A stretch of 43,154 bases of DNA from a virus, in IMG/VR virus record IMGVR_UViG_3300021962_000209, positions 1-43,154 of that record. The stretch is one strand, 5' to 3'. The position numbers were made by a program, and so were the translations under genes. Each line of letters starts with the position of its first letter. Position 1 is the stretch's first letter. The notes under the pieces were generated by a model. That model was not told the DNA's origin and did not search any database. It saw only the letters and a program-made list of their open reading frames with translations. Positions 18,001 through 26,600 of the stretch are shown here, piece by piece.

Positions 18001-20959
18001 TGAGTTGGTCCTCATTCTTTGAGGTGACATACACCCCACGAATATTTTTTCTATTTGGAAGACTTTCTAAATCAAGACCAAATTTATTAGCTCTCATCTG
18101 ATGAGGCTTTCCTCTCATTACACCAGCTGTAGCACGTGGAAGGATTTCTGTAGACTTCTTAGGATCAGCCTCATAGGTTTTAACAAACTCTGCAGTTTGT
18201 ACAGTTTCTCTATCCTGTGTATTAAGAGCCTGGTCAATCACCTTTGCATTACGCATTGCTTTTTGTTCCTGCTCTCTTTGCTCTACAAGCTTTTGAGATA
18301 GCTTATCAAACTCAGTTTCCACCTCATCCATTAACTCACTGTTATTCAATGAGTTAACAAAGTCAATAGGAGATGTGTTTTCAGGCACCTTTACATCTGT
18401 GTGTTTCTTTCTACTAAGAACATTGTTAATAGCGTTCTCAAGTGTTTTATTTAGTTCATCTACACCTATAGGCGCATCTGACAAATCAAATTGTTTGAAC
18501 TCTTGAGGAGTGAGATATTCTATATTACCATTTGGCATTAACACCTCAAATTCTCCACCTAAGGTTTGGGAGAGCACACGTAGCTTTGGAGCCACTTGTA
18601 TAGTGTTTCCTTGTCTTGAGAATGGCTTTTTGAGATAGTAGTCCTCACCCACCTCTAATTTCTTAGTGATGATTTTACCAGGTTTGTTAGGATCTACTTG
18701 TTCTACACTAACAGCTAGTTCTTCTGTAGATCCAAAAGGGAATGCTTTCTTATCGTAAAAATCTTTAGGATTGTTCTTGATGGTGTCATATTCTTGCAAG
18801 AACTGATTCCTATCCAAGCTCATATCAATGATGTCTATTAAATTTTGCTTCAAATCGCTCTTAACATCAGAAAGCACATTCATATCATTGATGGCATCTA
18901 TTGCTTTACTAGTGGCTTCTTTGTTTGGTTTTTTATCCACTACAATGCTGTCAATTATATCATTGACATTCACACCACGCAGATTCAACTGGTCAGCTAG
19001 CTTTGGAATACGTGTGTCATAATCAGCCACCTTTGTAGCTGCATACACCATTTGATCCATTACAGCAGGAGTGTATACAAGGTTTCCTTCCTTGTTCACA
19101 ATACTACCATAGCGAAGATTGAGAGATTGATAAAGGGATTTTACATTGTCTGCAGTTTTCTCTAGGTTGAGAATTCTTTGCATATAGGCTTCTCTACTAT
19201 CTGTAGGAAGAGCCTTTCCTTCTGCTTGCAATTGTGCAAATCCTTCAGGAGTGGCAGCTAGTTGTTTGTAGTCTGCTATATCTTGCATCACCAAATCATA
19301 CCTACCATATTTGATTCTAGGAGATAGGTAGTTGATGATGTAGTCTGTTTCCTTATCCTTACTTCCTTTAACATCACCCTTCTTCAGCAGTTCTTCTCTT
19401 TCTTGCTGAAGAACAGTTCCACGGTTGACAGAATCAATAGTTTCTTTTGTGAAATCAGAAAGTTCGTATCTATTGAATGCTTGGATAGCATCTGCTGTAT
19501 TTCTGCTCTTAGCAGCGTTTTCAACATATCTACCTCTAGCTTGCATAAGGGCTCCAGACAATCCACCAATTAGGACATTCTCCATACCCTCGTTTGTACC
19601 AAGGGTTTCTGTAATACCCTCACTCAAAGACTCAAGCCATGATGTAGCTTGTCCTCTGTATTTCTTATTGTAATAGTCTTGTGTAGTTTTAGTGATGGCA
19701 AACTGAGCACCTTCTTCAAATGCTTCTGAAGCAGAGAATGTATAAGGTCTTATCTTATCTAGCGTGGATACAAGTTTTCCTCCTGTGGTGGTGATAGCCT
19801 TTTCAGCATATCTACCAGTGGCATCTTTTGCTACATCTCTAATCTCTCTAGTGAGAGAGTTGATGATTCCTTTCTCACCTGTGTATGTAGAACCTAATAT
19901 TTTAGGAAACTGTATATAGTTGGTTACAGAAAGTAAACCCACATTAGTTAAGAATGAGGAGTTACCCACATTATCAGCTAATGCATTAATCTTTTCAAGA
20001 TCAGCACCTTTAGGATCTAGTCCATTATTCTCTTCTCTATACTTCTGTATTAGATTATCTCTGTATTCATTGAGATTGTGGTAGGCTTCAAAACCAGCCT
20101 CACCTGTTGTAGCAAGTCCTGCTACAAGTGCTCTTCCTCCAGGGTTGAGAAGATTGTAAGAAGATAGAAACTTATCAGAAAGTGATCTCACCTTCCCATA
20201 TGTTTCAGCCACTTTATTAGCAGCAAGCAGTCCTTGTTCTGTAGCAGCCAAAGTTTCAGCAGCTTTACCTACAGAAAACAAACGTGCTGTAAGAGGGAGG
20301 GCTTTTAGTCCAGCTGTAAATACACCTCCTGATAGAGCAGCACCTGCTGCAAATCCCATATTCTTAACTATACCATTCCAGAAGAAGTTGGCTGTAAATA
20401 GTTTATCAGGAGAATACCAACTAGCGTTCTTTTCAACATCTGTATAATAGTTGGGAAGAACATTCTCAGCAGCTTTGTTTATTTCATCTAGTCTTCTGTT
20501 AAAACCATTGTCATAGAAAGAAGCTGCTCTTCCATCTCCAATAGCACGAACCATTCCATTTAATAGTCCAAATGTAGATTGTAGAAGAGTGGTGCCTGTT
20601 AAGAGCAAACCCTTACCAACACTATTCACCATCTTAGAAGTCCATCCCTGTCCCTGTGCATATGCATCTTCGTTATTATAATCTCCAGGAATGAAGAAGT
20701 TGTAACGATTGGAAGTGAGCTCTGATAAAGGGCGTGGGATAGATCCACCTGTCATCTTACCATCAGATCCTGTTTTACTAAGAAGATAGTTCTCTAAAGA
20801 TGTGAGGGCAGATGGGGCAGGTTCTGTACTCTCAGAAGGCATTCCAAGAGCAGGGGACCTATAGGCAATGTTAGGTAGGCTAGACATATCCCTTTCAGGA
20901 TTATATCCACCAAACTGTTTCTCCAGTTCAAGTCTGTCTAATAAGGGTGTATCAGGCAT
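9095..20959 (-). CDS. Giant virion protein: zincin-like metalloprotease + crAss-type single-chain RNA polymerase + ASCH-like C-terminus, 3,954 aa
   Basis: The largest gene here. The N-terminal 1,000 residues are helical, with glycine- and alanine-rich hydrophobic segments near 115-140 and 195-230. An Ala/Pro linker lies near 1,390-1,410. H1609-E-V-F-H1613 in the context TAYHEVFHAVW, followed by E-K-L-A-E-E-F-R near 1,655, is a gluzincin-type metalloprotease signature. R2944-I-P-T...S-I-x-x-F...F-L-P precedes D2983-F-D-I-D2987; this matches the RAPTLHR...NADFDGD catalytic block of multisubunit RNA polymerase beta-prime and the DFDID form in crAss-like virion polymerases. The last 100 residues (QNVEKIEQGLKTTTVRS) resemble an ASCH domain. 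In relatives the polymerase is packaged and transcribes early genes after ejection. ATG 20959 is preferred over the TTG before it. The protease may process this protein or the other cargo; that is inference. Confidence 0.85.
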   Translation of the reverse strand: MPDTPLLDRLELEKQFGGYNPERDMSSLPNIAYRSPALGMPSESTEPAPSALTSLENYLLSKTGSDGKMTGGSIPRPLSELTSNRYNFFIPGDYNNEDAYAQGQGWTSKMVNSVGKGLLLTGTTLLQSTFGLLNGMVRAIGDGRAASFYDNGFNRRLDEINKAAENVLPNYYTDVEKNASWYSPDKLFTANFFWNGIVKNMGFAAGAALSGGVFTAGLKALPLTARLFSVGKAAETLAATEQGLLAANKVAETYGKVRSLSDKFLSSYNLLNPGGRALVAGLATTGEAGFEAYHNLNEYRDNLIQKYREENNGLDPKGADLEKINALADNVGNSSFLTNVGLLSVTNYIQFPKILGSTYTGEKGIINSLTREIRDVAKDATGRYAEKAITTTGGKLVSTLDKIRPYTFSASEAFEEGAQFAITKTTQDYYNKKYRGQATSWLESLSEGITETLGTNEGMENVLIGGLSGALMQARGRYVENAAKSRNTADAIQAFNRYELSDFTKETIDSVNRGTVLQQEREELLKKGDVKGSKDKETDYIINYLSPRIKYGRYDLVMQDIADYKQLAATPEGFAQLQAEGKALPTDSREAYMQRILNLEKTADNVKSLYQSLNLRYGSIVNKEGNLVYTPAVMDQMVYAATKVADYDTRIPKLADQLNLRGVNVNDIIDSIVVDKKPNKEATSKAIDAINDMNVLSDVKSDLKQNLIDIIDMSLDRNQFLQEYDTIKNNPKDFYDKKAFPFGSTEELAVSVEQVDPNKPGKIITKKLEVGEDYYLKKPFSRQGNTIQVAPKLRVLSQTLGGEFEVLMPNGNIEYLTPQEFKQFDLSDAPIGVDELNKTLENAINNVLSRKKHTDVKVPENTSPIDFVNSLNNSELMDEVETEFDKLSQKLVEQREQEQKAMRNAKVIDQALNTQDRETVQTAEFVKTYEADPKKSTEILPRATAGVMRGKPHQMRANKFGLDLESLPNRKNIRGVYVTSKNEDQLIPGLTEHLRLDVQGNIDETISKDDIITLVMVDDAGNLVGVDGNPLPEGSDKLNSAIYQVFPTASLTWSEEFGGKSMFREGTPDNVIEAVTKQYKEWRNGVIANPNLNERHTIGASFGIPLYVKDADGNTDWNTKTSVEDAGLITAAQLERDPLIFIPKDNEKQTKGTVSFSNPMGKPFLNLPNGLVKLRNRNLTKKEAETIYQALLQLSKNMQNVDEWVTSDKSVRLLTWLRSIVYWGIPTTQAGVRKPAGYNSVFWEKDGTGRRLMLSLKEAGKDFSMTPIGLEENKAAIIEQLQKMYNNINSSIAKNLNEPYEEITSVAEDGSVESRIWPNYQTYLLSNKNPNGGKRSGEDLPLSTPMVPKTSDDVMNRMGIYFYTADTADDFVIPKPAKPATPISSTVITAAGVQRNAAPAPTAPQAAPTAPPAPTYILDGRTINKYVSPGGKVINFKAPEDVTMETINQKIILGTQSGDYAEVAGIMERAGKNPEIELKKIIFNAIAPELDRIKIEMAPVVIGGTAPAIQAASQNLGQPINDNVMDAINIRLADTNDEALREMIGSEIDQYQREDWNKVEAFIKANLPNIPVYRVKNVIQATNGRQAWGMYRDGAIYIYTNAEVGTAYHEVFHAVWRMFADSAEREAVMNELRKRGGSFFDKKSRQDVKYSEATDDQLEEKLAEEFRDYVQEGKIPAKPKDGRPFIVKLFADLVKFIKEFFVGPKAATNTEELFKKIGNGYYKNYSPNYASLAYAKEGVIDIEDAFATSDSEFSLVGITDKQRSEIINEMTYLTLGNFINTDEGLFSIPKINRKELYDTIKTQLLQKVGRKIDVAQEFVKQGLRTQENVDPIITSTTELMQHIDNQWDDIVKRHEEYLNAYSITFDENDDMQRTDENKIKESDFASAEKIDGFRKANGAIKLLLATIPIVDANGKPVPSSIGGTQLLPISQTYISVMNNVHDAISIEDMLEKLRVMAANDRNYRVLYKRLTKSPWDIPGLNFSNVNTEAASQLIGGFWQTFKKQDPEVKNVFILEDGTVVVGDANLSNAAVQLRADYIDSITQYAKNGKGYFKYDTKSNVFVGDVAKARGKRTETPAELSNFLEEMGISFSTKEIQSLSPNDLQEFRESVQGIKKSIIEGRKIATFSGKSLDISNRLLELALFKAKISNPQFDSTYFNLSGERVQSFLGPNAVYDLYNFLSQLKRLDKDSLAGTQYEYLLSDDFTQGSVMIKQLFASDGLPKSDARKDQIMRVGYVGGTLNEQNGRNKESAQLTYKERVAQEINLNLAGYYLNLVPGDASLEWMLKMGNVISLTSLSRGRGDVYNIFRDYFISEMKVGRDPNRPFVKLGDRKRTDLRFFKSILGESLHDEIVADTTSAPEAMFDGEDYGQRIRAAIDAFIDGRSANTKELLDSYGVAKSTSVGIETNGLSLPRVMNENDYNRHIDMLSINYIIANIELHKLAYGDPYQYKEELKRTKSFNSPRQAIVNNSPTMNGVYNSVWNKGYSPGDVAYTNFTRDYFRTVPYKDVQAYNKLLNYGVYDETDGAGIINMKANRNFRIRAGKWNSDEERQYKYDMAWKKRDKGLGLSSDEERILREGNPNVQSAYVNLKPIVSGNKANGQPYNEIVLDKFALYVLSYRLIKELNPDANLLKLDEKMDEEDIDYVVFNSGRKVGSVGAQDVYNENGEFNDSKSEIITNVPFSIMSVQSEVPSKEDNLVTRGSQPTKLVTMDLLEAGVPVDFFPSKTIDQRYKAWMSLASEEERENRSTIYAEIKRNQKLLEELTKEGYLNTLDRLGIKEITFKDVDDVTKKRFEVENKDKAVATLRSEILKREVNDNISDALQGFLEGKAVLEATPAYQQIRNILYSIADKNIVSPKVNGGLKVQIPSSLFESNRIKPTEINGKMAYTSDLLKFYEGEDGKRYCEIMVARWFDSDLTDDQLMDYFNNTEEGKKQLAALAGVAFRIPTQKQNSIESFRIAKFLPKGMGDSVVVPSEIVKKVGSDFDIDKLSIYLKNVYVKDGKPKLVPSFANKQEAIEKLGEMFDKGEFLSKEQEKQLNRYIDEELIAAEDFMNDESNTAQLMKKLMGVGQLFSVEEIVRDFTRGIKVRDQIINNLYKKSLENQYIDSFQNLVETKANFIRLTSPNSAEQLKDLARFVANKTTGGTFDYNDPGNMLDRTFMSRLRHAFVRGKYAIGIAAVAQTNHSLNQRQLIYIDRNRLENLPLADQFWLGDGTIKFDKYNSIDVEGKGSVAMLSGIQNADGKDISDIIGQFIDGYVDISKGPWIMELGATPNVASTWLFLVKIGVPIDTVSYFMNQTSVRNYLRSIENAGYSYVFNDGIYNDVMESYLPKATTKEEHDAIMQQLNEGTIPSKAVLKRNVGMPTRQMSKDEKLEQAIILKEFLKYAKMAEHLFHVTQGTNWDTATLNDPYLVLKKEIQLQKAQNTIISSVEELMENAFIGELAEIMKDTRNAFAQLLLSDKPRVRAIIHGIIAPYATSMSDREFVKLARKAVNDLFDYAVQIDQNLNLEIQEILLNDGGVATEMLSFVNDVKANPSHPLHNNYVVNIVSGDPSKKVGQNLPNNLKVKGMDNRTYDQNNIIYAFRELRDYFKDKSPLYDRLVSLAILQSGLSSSPISFTSVLPYEDFERIYNQTLSRLEAIPNLENFQTMGVFQRNNWNNDDIVPYVMANTIETAAGPVYNPSMKFLPKPVREAVEKGTIPPVVSRSIYRSEGRYDYIVYRWEKGAAELLTEQEKADGLTAAKKKAQMRKEGDYSFIQKGLFKKVYDNFGNPLLHNDKNGGKYFIYKAVNAWGDGYRANEFWDVEHTSDINNGFIKTDGIDDNAIISEFEKKPSRTTQRGTGTRVKGITMQPQNVEKIEQGLKTTTVRSTSESERINIPVGQSEIRRIGNKEYMVTNRGLLTVDEAGGKEAMLQSEGVTSAEELSYQMVRDWINGRGKLYVYDISDIQGADPFTC

Positions 20960-20970
20960 CAATAATCCGT

Positions 20971-23541
20971 TTAAGGTATTTTAGAAGCTTCCTTCATAAG
21001 TTTTAACTCTGCAGCTGTAGGAGGTCTTTCGTTGATTAGTTCAAATATAGCAGCATCATTTAAGCTGCCCATAGCAGCTGCAAGCTTTTCTTTTTGCATA
21101 AGTCCTCCACGAGGATAGGAAACATCATTCACCCATTGTTTTCTTAGAGGATCAAACACTGCAAGTTTATACCCATACAGTCCTCCAGATTGTATAATGT
21201 TTCCCTTCACACCATAAATATCAATACTAGGAAAATCTATAGATGATAGATAGGAATTATTAGCATTAGTGGGACCAGGAGCAGTGGCAGTGCTCACTCC
21301 TCCAGTTTTTGAAAGTTGTGAAAGATAGGGTTGTACAGCTTTCACTTCTGGAGCAGATTCAAAAGCAGCATTCCCAAAATAATTCACCTTGATTTCAGGG
21401 GTTATTTTGAACTTCATACTTTTTCCATCCTTTCCTGAAACAGTCACTTCATATAAAGCAGGCTGTAACTCAGTGCCTTCTATAACACGAATCACTCCAG
21501 ATAGAGAAGGATCTGCTGCCAACTCTCTAGCTTTTTGTGATGTAAACTCTGGAGAGTTAGCTAGTCCTCCTGGTACATCAGCATTAGTGGCTAAACCACC
21601 AAGAAGAGTGACAAGCTGTTGTCTAAGCTCAGGCTTATAAGAATCAATACCATATGACATTGCTTGAGAACCTTGCATTCTATTTAGCAATATTTCATTA
21701 GCTCTAATAACCCTTTCGTTTAATTTAGCCTGGTAAGGAAGATTTACTTTCTCTTTATAGAAGCCTAGGTTTTGTCTCATACCAAGTTCTCCACTATCTA
21801 GCTTTCCACCTTGTGATTCTTTCTTTAAAATATTATACAACAAAAGCTCTTTACCATTTAAATTTTGTTGAGCCTTTTCATCATCAAATAGGTTACTACC
21901 TGTTGTTCCCATAGTGGCAGATCCACCACTACCCACTCTTATTAGAAATTCTGGATACTTCTGGTTAAACTGCACTAGCTCTTGTGGTGTGAATGAATAT
22001 CCCTTGTATGTAACAGTGGGAGATCCTGGAGGAATTAAACTTTCTATTTTTCCTTTTTCAGCATCCACTTGATTATAGATGTTACCAAGAAGAGCCTCAT
22101 TAGATTTTATAAGTCTTGTAAGGTTTTCTGTAGCAACAAAGTGTTGAGCAAGTACAGGATCTACACCTTTAGGATTTCTTTCCCAAGCAGCTTTTTGATC
22201 TGCTAGCCATGTAACATCCTTGCCCATATATTCAGGGCGATTTAAAAGAGAAGCTTCATCATTTACTAATTGTTTCTTATCAGTTTCAATTAGTTTCACT
22301 AAATTAGTCATGTTGTAGGTTCCAATCTCCTCAGTGGTAGCTCCTCCTGCAACACCTCCTTTTCCTCCAATACCAAGCTTTGATTGTTCTATTTCAAGCT
22401 TTGCTCTTTCTATTGCCATCTTTTCTCCATGCTGTCTATTTTCCTCTTCATACTTCTCTTTGTCAAAAGTTAGTCTATCTCTAAACTGTTGAGCAGCAAC
22501 ATATGGACTATTCTCATATGTTTTGGAAGTTTCTGTAAAGCTGAAGGCGCTAGCAAAGTTGTTTAAGTTGTTGATTGTCTGTAGTCTAGATTTTGCAGAT
22601 TCTACATCTCCACTAGCAAATGATTTAGAAACACCAGAATATTCTTCTTTAGTTCTTTCAATCATTTTTTTCAACATGTCAATTTTACCATCTATCTCAG
22701 TTTTCTGAGCAGTGGATTGAGTTTGGTATTTAGAAGCATCAAGAGTTTTTATTTGACTCATATACTTCTCCACCTTCTCACTATACTGACTGTTTATATC
22801 ATTTACAAACTGTTCAGGGGTAACATTAGAATAGTTGTATCTACCATCTATTTCCATTTGCTTAAATGCATTAGGAGATAGTCCCACTAGTAAAGCCTGT
22901 TGTAAACGCTCAGGAGAAATACCTTCTAGCTTCTGTCTTGTAATAGCATCTGTTATTGTAAGGTTGCCTTTATTATCCACTCTAAAAGCATCATCTGTTA
23001 TAGTGGAATCTTTTGTAAGAGCTTTTAATACATCAACAGCTTCCTTTCTCCAATTGGTGTATGGTGTGAACCTGCCATTAAAAGAAACATTTAAGTCATT
23101 GCTATTCAACCACTTAGAAGCTTGGTCTCTAAAATCCCATTCATTTGATGTACCAGATTTACCCTCTTTTCTAGCTGCATCTATTTCTTCTAAACTCTTT
23201 CTATAGAGCTTTGTAGAGGATACAGCATTTAGAATGTAAGGGTCTTTGGTTAACTGTGTCACCATCCCCCCTACAGAATTAACTAGTTGGAAGTTAGAGA
23301 AGTCTCCACTAGCCACATTTCTTAGGTTGTTACCAAGCTGGTTAAACTTTGATTGTAGATAGGCCTTATCAACAGGTCTAGCCACCTCTAATCCAGAAAG
23401 ACTGTCCAAATAGGTTTGTATCCTTTGGACACCTTCCTCATAGCGCTTTTGTTTTTCCATGCCCACTTGGACCATGGCTTCCACAGGAAGCTGGTCAATG
23501 TAGGGGTTAAACTTGGGTATTATGTCTGTATAAGAAGCCAT
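20971..23541 (-). CDS. crAss-like virion cargo/structural protein, 856 aa
   Basis: The N-terminus (PKFNPYIDQLPVEAMVQVGM, then KQKRYEEGVQRIQ) is a recognisable signature of an internal virion protein family in crAss-like and flavobacterial phages. Residues about 1-450 are mostly predicted helix, with a Glu/Lys/Arg-rich coiled-coil stretch near 365-400 and earlier near 265-310. A Gly-rich break (GIGGKGGVAGGATTEE) near 395-410 separates a second half that is more mixed and contains beta-like segments near 690-800. No enzyme motif was found. It sits immediately before the polymerase giant (11-bp gap) and after an 86-bp gap that holds a candidate promoter. By context it is a cargo or tail-barrel protein packaged next to the polymerase; the precise role is unknown. 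Confidence 0.75.
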   Translation of the reverse strand: MASYTDIIPKFNPYIDQLPVEAMVQVGMEKQKRYEEGVQRIQTYLDSLSGLEVARPVDKAYLQSKFNQLGNNLRNVASGDFSNFQLVNSVGGMVTQLTKDPYILNAVSSTKLYRKSLEEIDAARKEGKSGTSNEWDFRDQASKWLNSNDLNVSFNGRFTPYTNWRKEAVDVLKALTKDSTITDDAFRVDNKGNLTITDAITRQKLEGISPERLQQALLVGLSPNAFKQMEIDGRYNYSNVTPEQFVNDINSQYSEKVEKYMSQIKTLDASKYQTQSTAQKTEIDGKIDMLKKMIERTKEEYSGVSKSFASGDVESAKSRLQTINNLNNFASAFSFTETSKTYENSPYVAAQQFRDRLTFDKEKYEEENRQHGEKMAIERAKLEIEQSKLGIGGKGGVAGGATTEEIGTYNMTNLVKLIETDKKQLVNDEASLLNRPEYMGKDVTWLADQKAAWERNPKGVDPVLAQHFVATENLTRLIKSNEALLGNIYNQVDAEKGKIESLIPPGSPTVTYKGYSFTPQELVQFNQKYPEFLIRVGSGGSATMGTTGSNLFDDEKAQQNLNGKELLLYNILKKESQGGKLDSGELGMRQNLGFYKEKVNLPYQAKLNERVIRANEILLNRMQGSQAMSYGIDSYKPELRQQLVTLLGGLATNADVPGGLANSPEFTSQKARELAADPSLSGVIRVIEGTELQPALYEVTVSGKDGKSMKFKITPEIKVNYFGNAAFESAPEVKAVQPYLSQLSKTGGVSTATAPGPTNANNSYLSSIDFPSIDIYGVKGNIIQSGGLYGYKLAVFDPLRKQWVNDVSYPRGGLMQKEKLAAAMGSLNDAAIFELINERPPTAAELKLMKEASKIP

Positions 23542-23555
23542 AGCGCATTAAGTTA

Positions 23556-23586
23556 CAAATGTAATATGAAAAATTATATCTTCCAA
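23556..23586 (-). promoter_or_regulatory. Candidate Bacteroidota-type promoter before the 856-aa gene
   Basis: Minus-strand TTG (23586-23584) is followed by 20 bases and TACATTTG (23563-23556), 14 bases before the ATG at 23541. The -7 box is inside a perfect 12-base palindrome, TTACAAATGTAA. The surrounding 86-bp gap is one of the few breaks in an otherwise closely packed gene group. The element is AT-rich and unproven. Confidence 0.35.
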
Positions 23587-23614
23587 GAGGAATAACGAAT
23601 TTTGGTAAATCACT

Positions 23615-23627
23615 CTAACTGAGTTAG
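23615..23627. other. 13-base perfect dyad next to the 1,109-aa gene stop
   Basis: CTAACT-g-AGTTAG lies directly after the stop codon of the upstream gene. No U-run follows on the minus strand. It could be a weak RNA hairpin or a protein-binding dyad; the sequence alone cannot say which. Confidence 0.3.
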
Positions 23628-26600
23628 TTATAGATTTTTTATAGCCTTTGCTATATTAGCTCCTCTCTTTCCTTTTTTATTACCCGTAGGTGCTGTAGGA
23701 CTAGGAGCTTCAGGGTTTCCAATATCACTGTAAATCAAGTTTCCTTGATCATCATATGATGCCACTAGTCCTGGAACTGTAGGAAGATTGAACGTAGGAG
23801 TAGGGTTTACATTAATAGCTCTAAATCCAGGAGTGAATCTGTAATTGAACATGTTCTCCATAACAGCATATTGTCTTTGTCTGTTTAGGTTTTGAGCATA
23901 TTTAGATGATATGGAGTTGAGAGCTTCCTGTGTTGTAGCCTTAGTGTTAGAAAGAGCTTTAGCTTGTCTTTCTGCTTGACGATCAAGGATTTGTAAATTA
24001 GCAAGCTTAGCTTGATTAAGAATGTCTCTGTTCTCTTTATACACAGTGTCCTTCTTAGCTTGGTTCAGTCTAAACTGCTCACCCAACACTCTTTGATTAG
24101 CTGAATACTTCTGAGCATTTAACATAGAGAGTGCCTCAGGGTTGTATCCTGTAAGTCTTTGTGTAGAATTGTAATCAGCCTGATTAGCATTTAGAATATC
24201 TTGTAGGGATATGTCATATGGAGTGCTGAGCTCAGGGATGTATTTTTGAGCATATACAGGCTCCACCTGATTTTGAGAAAGAGCATACATCTCACCCAAT
24301 AGCTGGTTAGGATCAAGAGGTTGCATTCTTCTACGTGTTAGAATAGGAACCAAATCTCTAAGACCAGCAGGAATAGGATCTGGTTGTACAGGAGGGATGT
24401 TAAATGAAACAGGTCCTCTACCCTTAGGTTCTTCTTTCTTACCACCAAGACCTACAGTTTTAAGTCCTTCTTCTGTAGCTTTAGTGGTGGTGGCAAGAGA
24501 AGTGAGGCGTGGGAAGCGGTAGTCCCATAATCCATCATTAAACTGCTCAAATAGTCTGTCAGCATCTAGAGCAATTTGATTAGCTCCTGGTCCATAAAGT
24601 CTTTTTCCTTTGTTAGTTAGAGGAACAGAACGTAAGTAGGAAGTGAGTTCACTAGCTACAGATGGATTCTTTTTAGCCTCTCCTACAATCCACTTCTGTA
24701 GCTCATCAATGTTTTCTGCTCCTTTATATCCAAACTGTTTGTAATAGTTAGTGATGTCACTTACATTTTGGAAGTTTCTTCCTGTTCCACCTATTGTAAT
24801 ATTGGGGTAGATGGAAGAAGCTTTCTTTCTAAAATCATCTGCTAAAGGTGTGCCCTTGTCATATCCAAAATGGATGTGGGGACCTGTAGCTCCTGTTTTC
24901 TCCTGAACAGTGGGGTCATATTCATTAATAGCTGTGATGTCGTTTTGCAATAGATAGGATGCAATCTCTGGGTCTTTCAAAATAGCATCATATGCGCCAC
25001 CCTTCAAATCTGGGAAAACAACATCCATAGCTTGTCCAGAAGCATGTCTAGATTCTCTTCCTCCAGCAGTTTGACTACCAGGTCTCATACCACTTGTAGC
25101 TTGTACATTATATCCTTTCTGATTCAAAAGCTCTAGGAGATTAAGAATCTTTGGATCAACATTTCTAAGAGCAGCTCTAGCTGACATGCTTCTACCAGCT
25201 TGAGCTTTAGGAATACTAGCTCCTTTCTGAGCTAACACTCTTCCATCATCTGTAACGTTTAGCAAGCCTTCTTCTTTGCTATCATTAATAGCATTCTGAA
25301 GAGCTGCAGCATTTTGTTTCTTTTCTGCCAAGTCTTTAAGTTTTGCGTTAGCACCTTGAATGTTTGCTTGTAGGGTTCCAAAAGCAAGCTTATCAAAAGA
25401 TGATTGTACATTTAATTCATCAAGTTTATCCACTGACTTCTCAATCAACTTGTTCTGCTTGTTTTCTTGTTTAGATAGATCAGCCACATAGGTTTTGAAC
25501 TTCTTACCCTTAGCTTTAGAATCTGCTAACATATCTGCAAATGAATTTGTGATTTTGATGTTTCCAAACACTGTGAGATTGGATTCACCACTTGTACCAT
25601 CTTGTAGCTTTACAGCAGGTTCTCCACGCTCCACCTCTACAGGATTCTCACCATAGGTGATACCAATTCCTGTATTTCCTTTTCCATCAGATTCATCGTG
25701 AGACTGTCCTCTGAACATGATGGTTTCTCCTCCCTCAGGAAGGTAGGGATTTTGAGATAGGGTTTCAGCATATCCACCCCAGTGTGTCTCAAGCTCTCCA
25801 CCCATTTGCATAGCTGGTCTTTCTGTAGACATAGCTGCAGCACTAGGAGGTGTATACTCTTTCAGGTGACCACCAGCTCTGAGCATATCAGCATCTGTTG
25901 GGGGCTTGAGAAGGTCTTTCAACTTATGCTCTCCAAAGGATGCAATCACCTGTGGTTGCCATGTGTGGCTCACCCACTTGTAAGGAGAAACATCCCCACC
26001 ATCTTGCACATTAGCACTAAACATTGTTTGAAAATTAGATCCCATCTGCTGACCTAAAATATTTCCTAAATTCCTATTACTTACATCTTGGTAGGCTTTT
26101 ATCTTCTCTTCACTTCTATCAACCAATCCACCAAGTCCACTTCCTAAAAGTCCTCCTATAGCACCACCAACAGGTCCTCCAAAAGCTGTACCAATTGCTG
26201 ATCCAATTCCCTTACCTATCTTATTACCAGCTTCTGGTGTGTTTCCTTGAATAATTTGATTAAGAGAACCCATCATAGAACTACCTGCATCACCTTGTAG
26301 AAATGTTTCAAGTCCAGTGGCTGCTCTAGGAAGTTTACCACCTCTCATGTATTGTTTTACATCTTGGTTATCATTTAATGGCTCATATCCTAGGTCTGTA
26401 TATAAAGTGCCAGGATTGTACATGTTCTGAATCTCTGTAGGATTGCCACCAATCATCGCACCATCTTGAGCAAGTATATTTGTGCCTACACCATAAGAAG
26501 GAAACATTTGTTCTGGTTGAAATTCTACATCTTCTGGTCTAACATATTGACGCTTAAGAGGTTGCTTAGGTGTGCTCATTGCAGCAGCAGATTGAACACC

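Noticed and set aside
3998-23541. Many plus-strand open frames of 60-180 codons opposite the giant genes
   Set aside because: They lie antisense inside continuous long genes with clear motifs, lack start context and show no recognisable domains.
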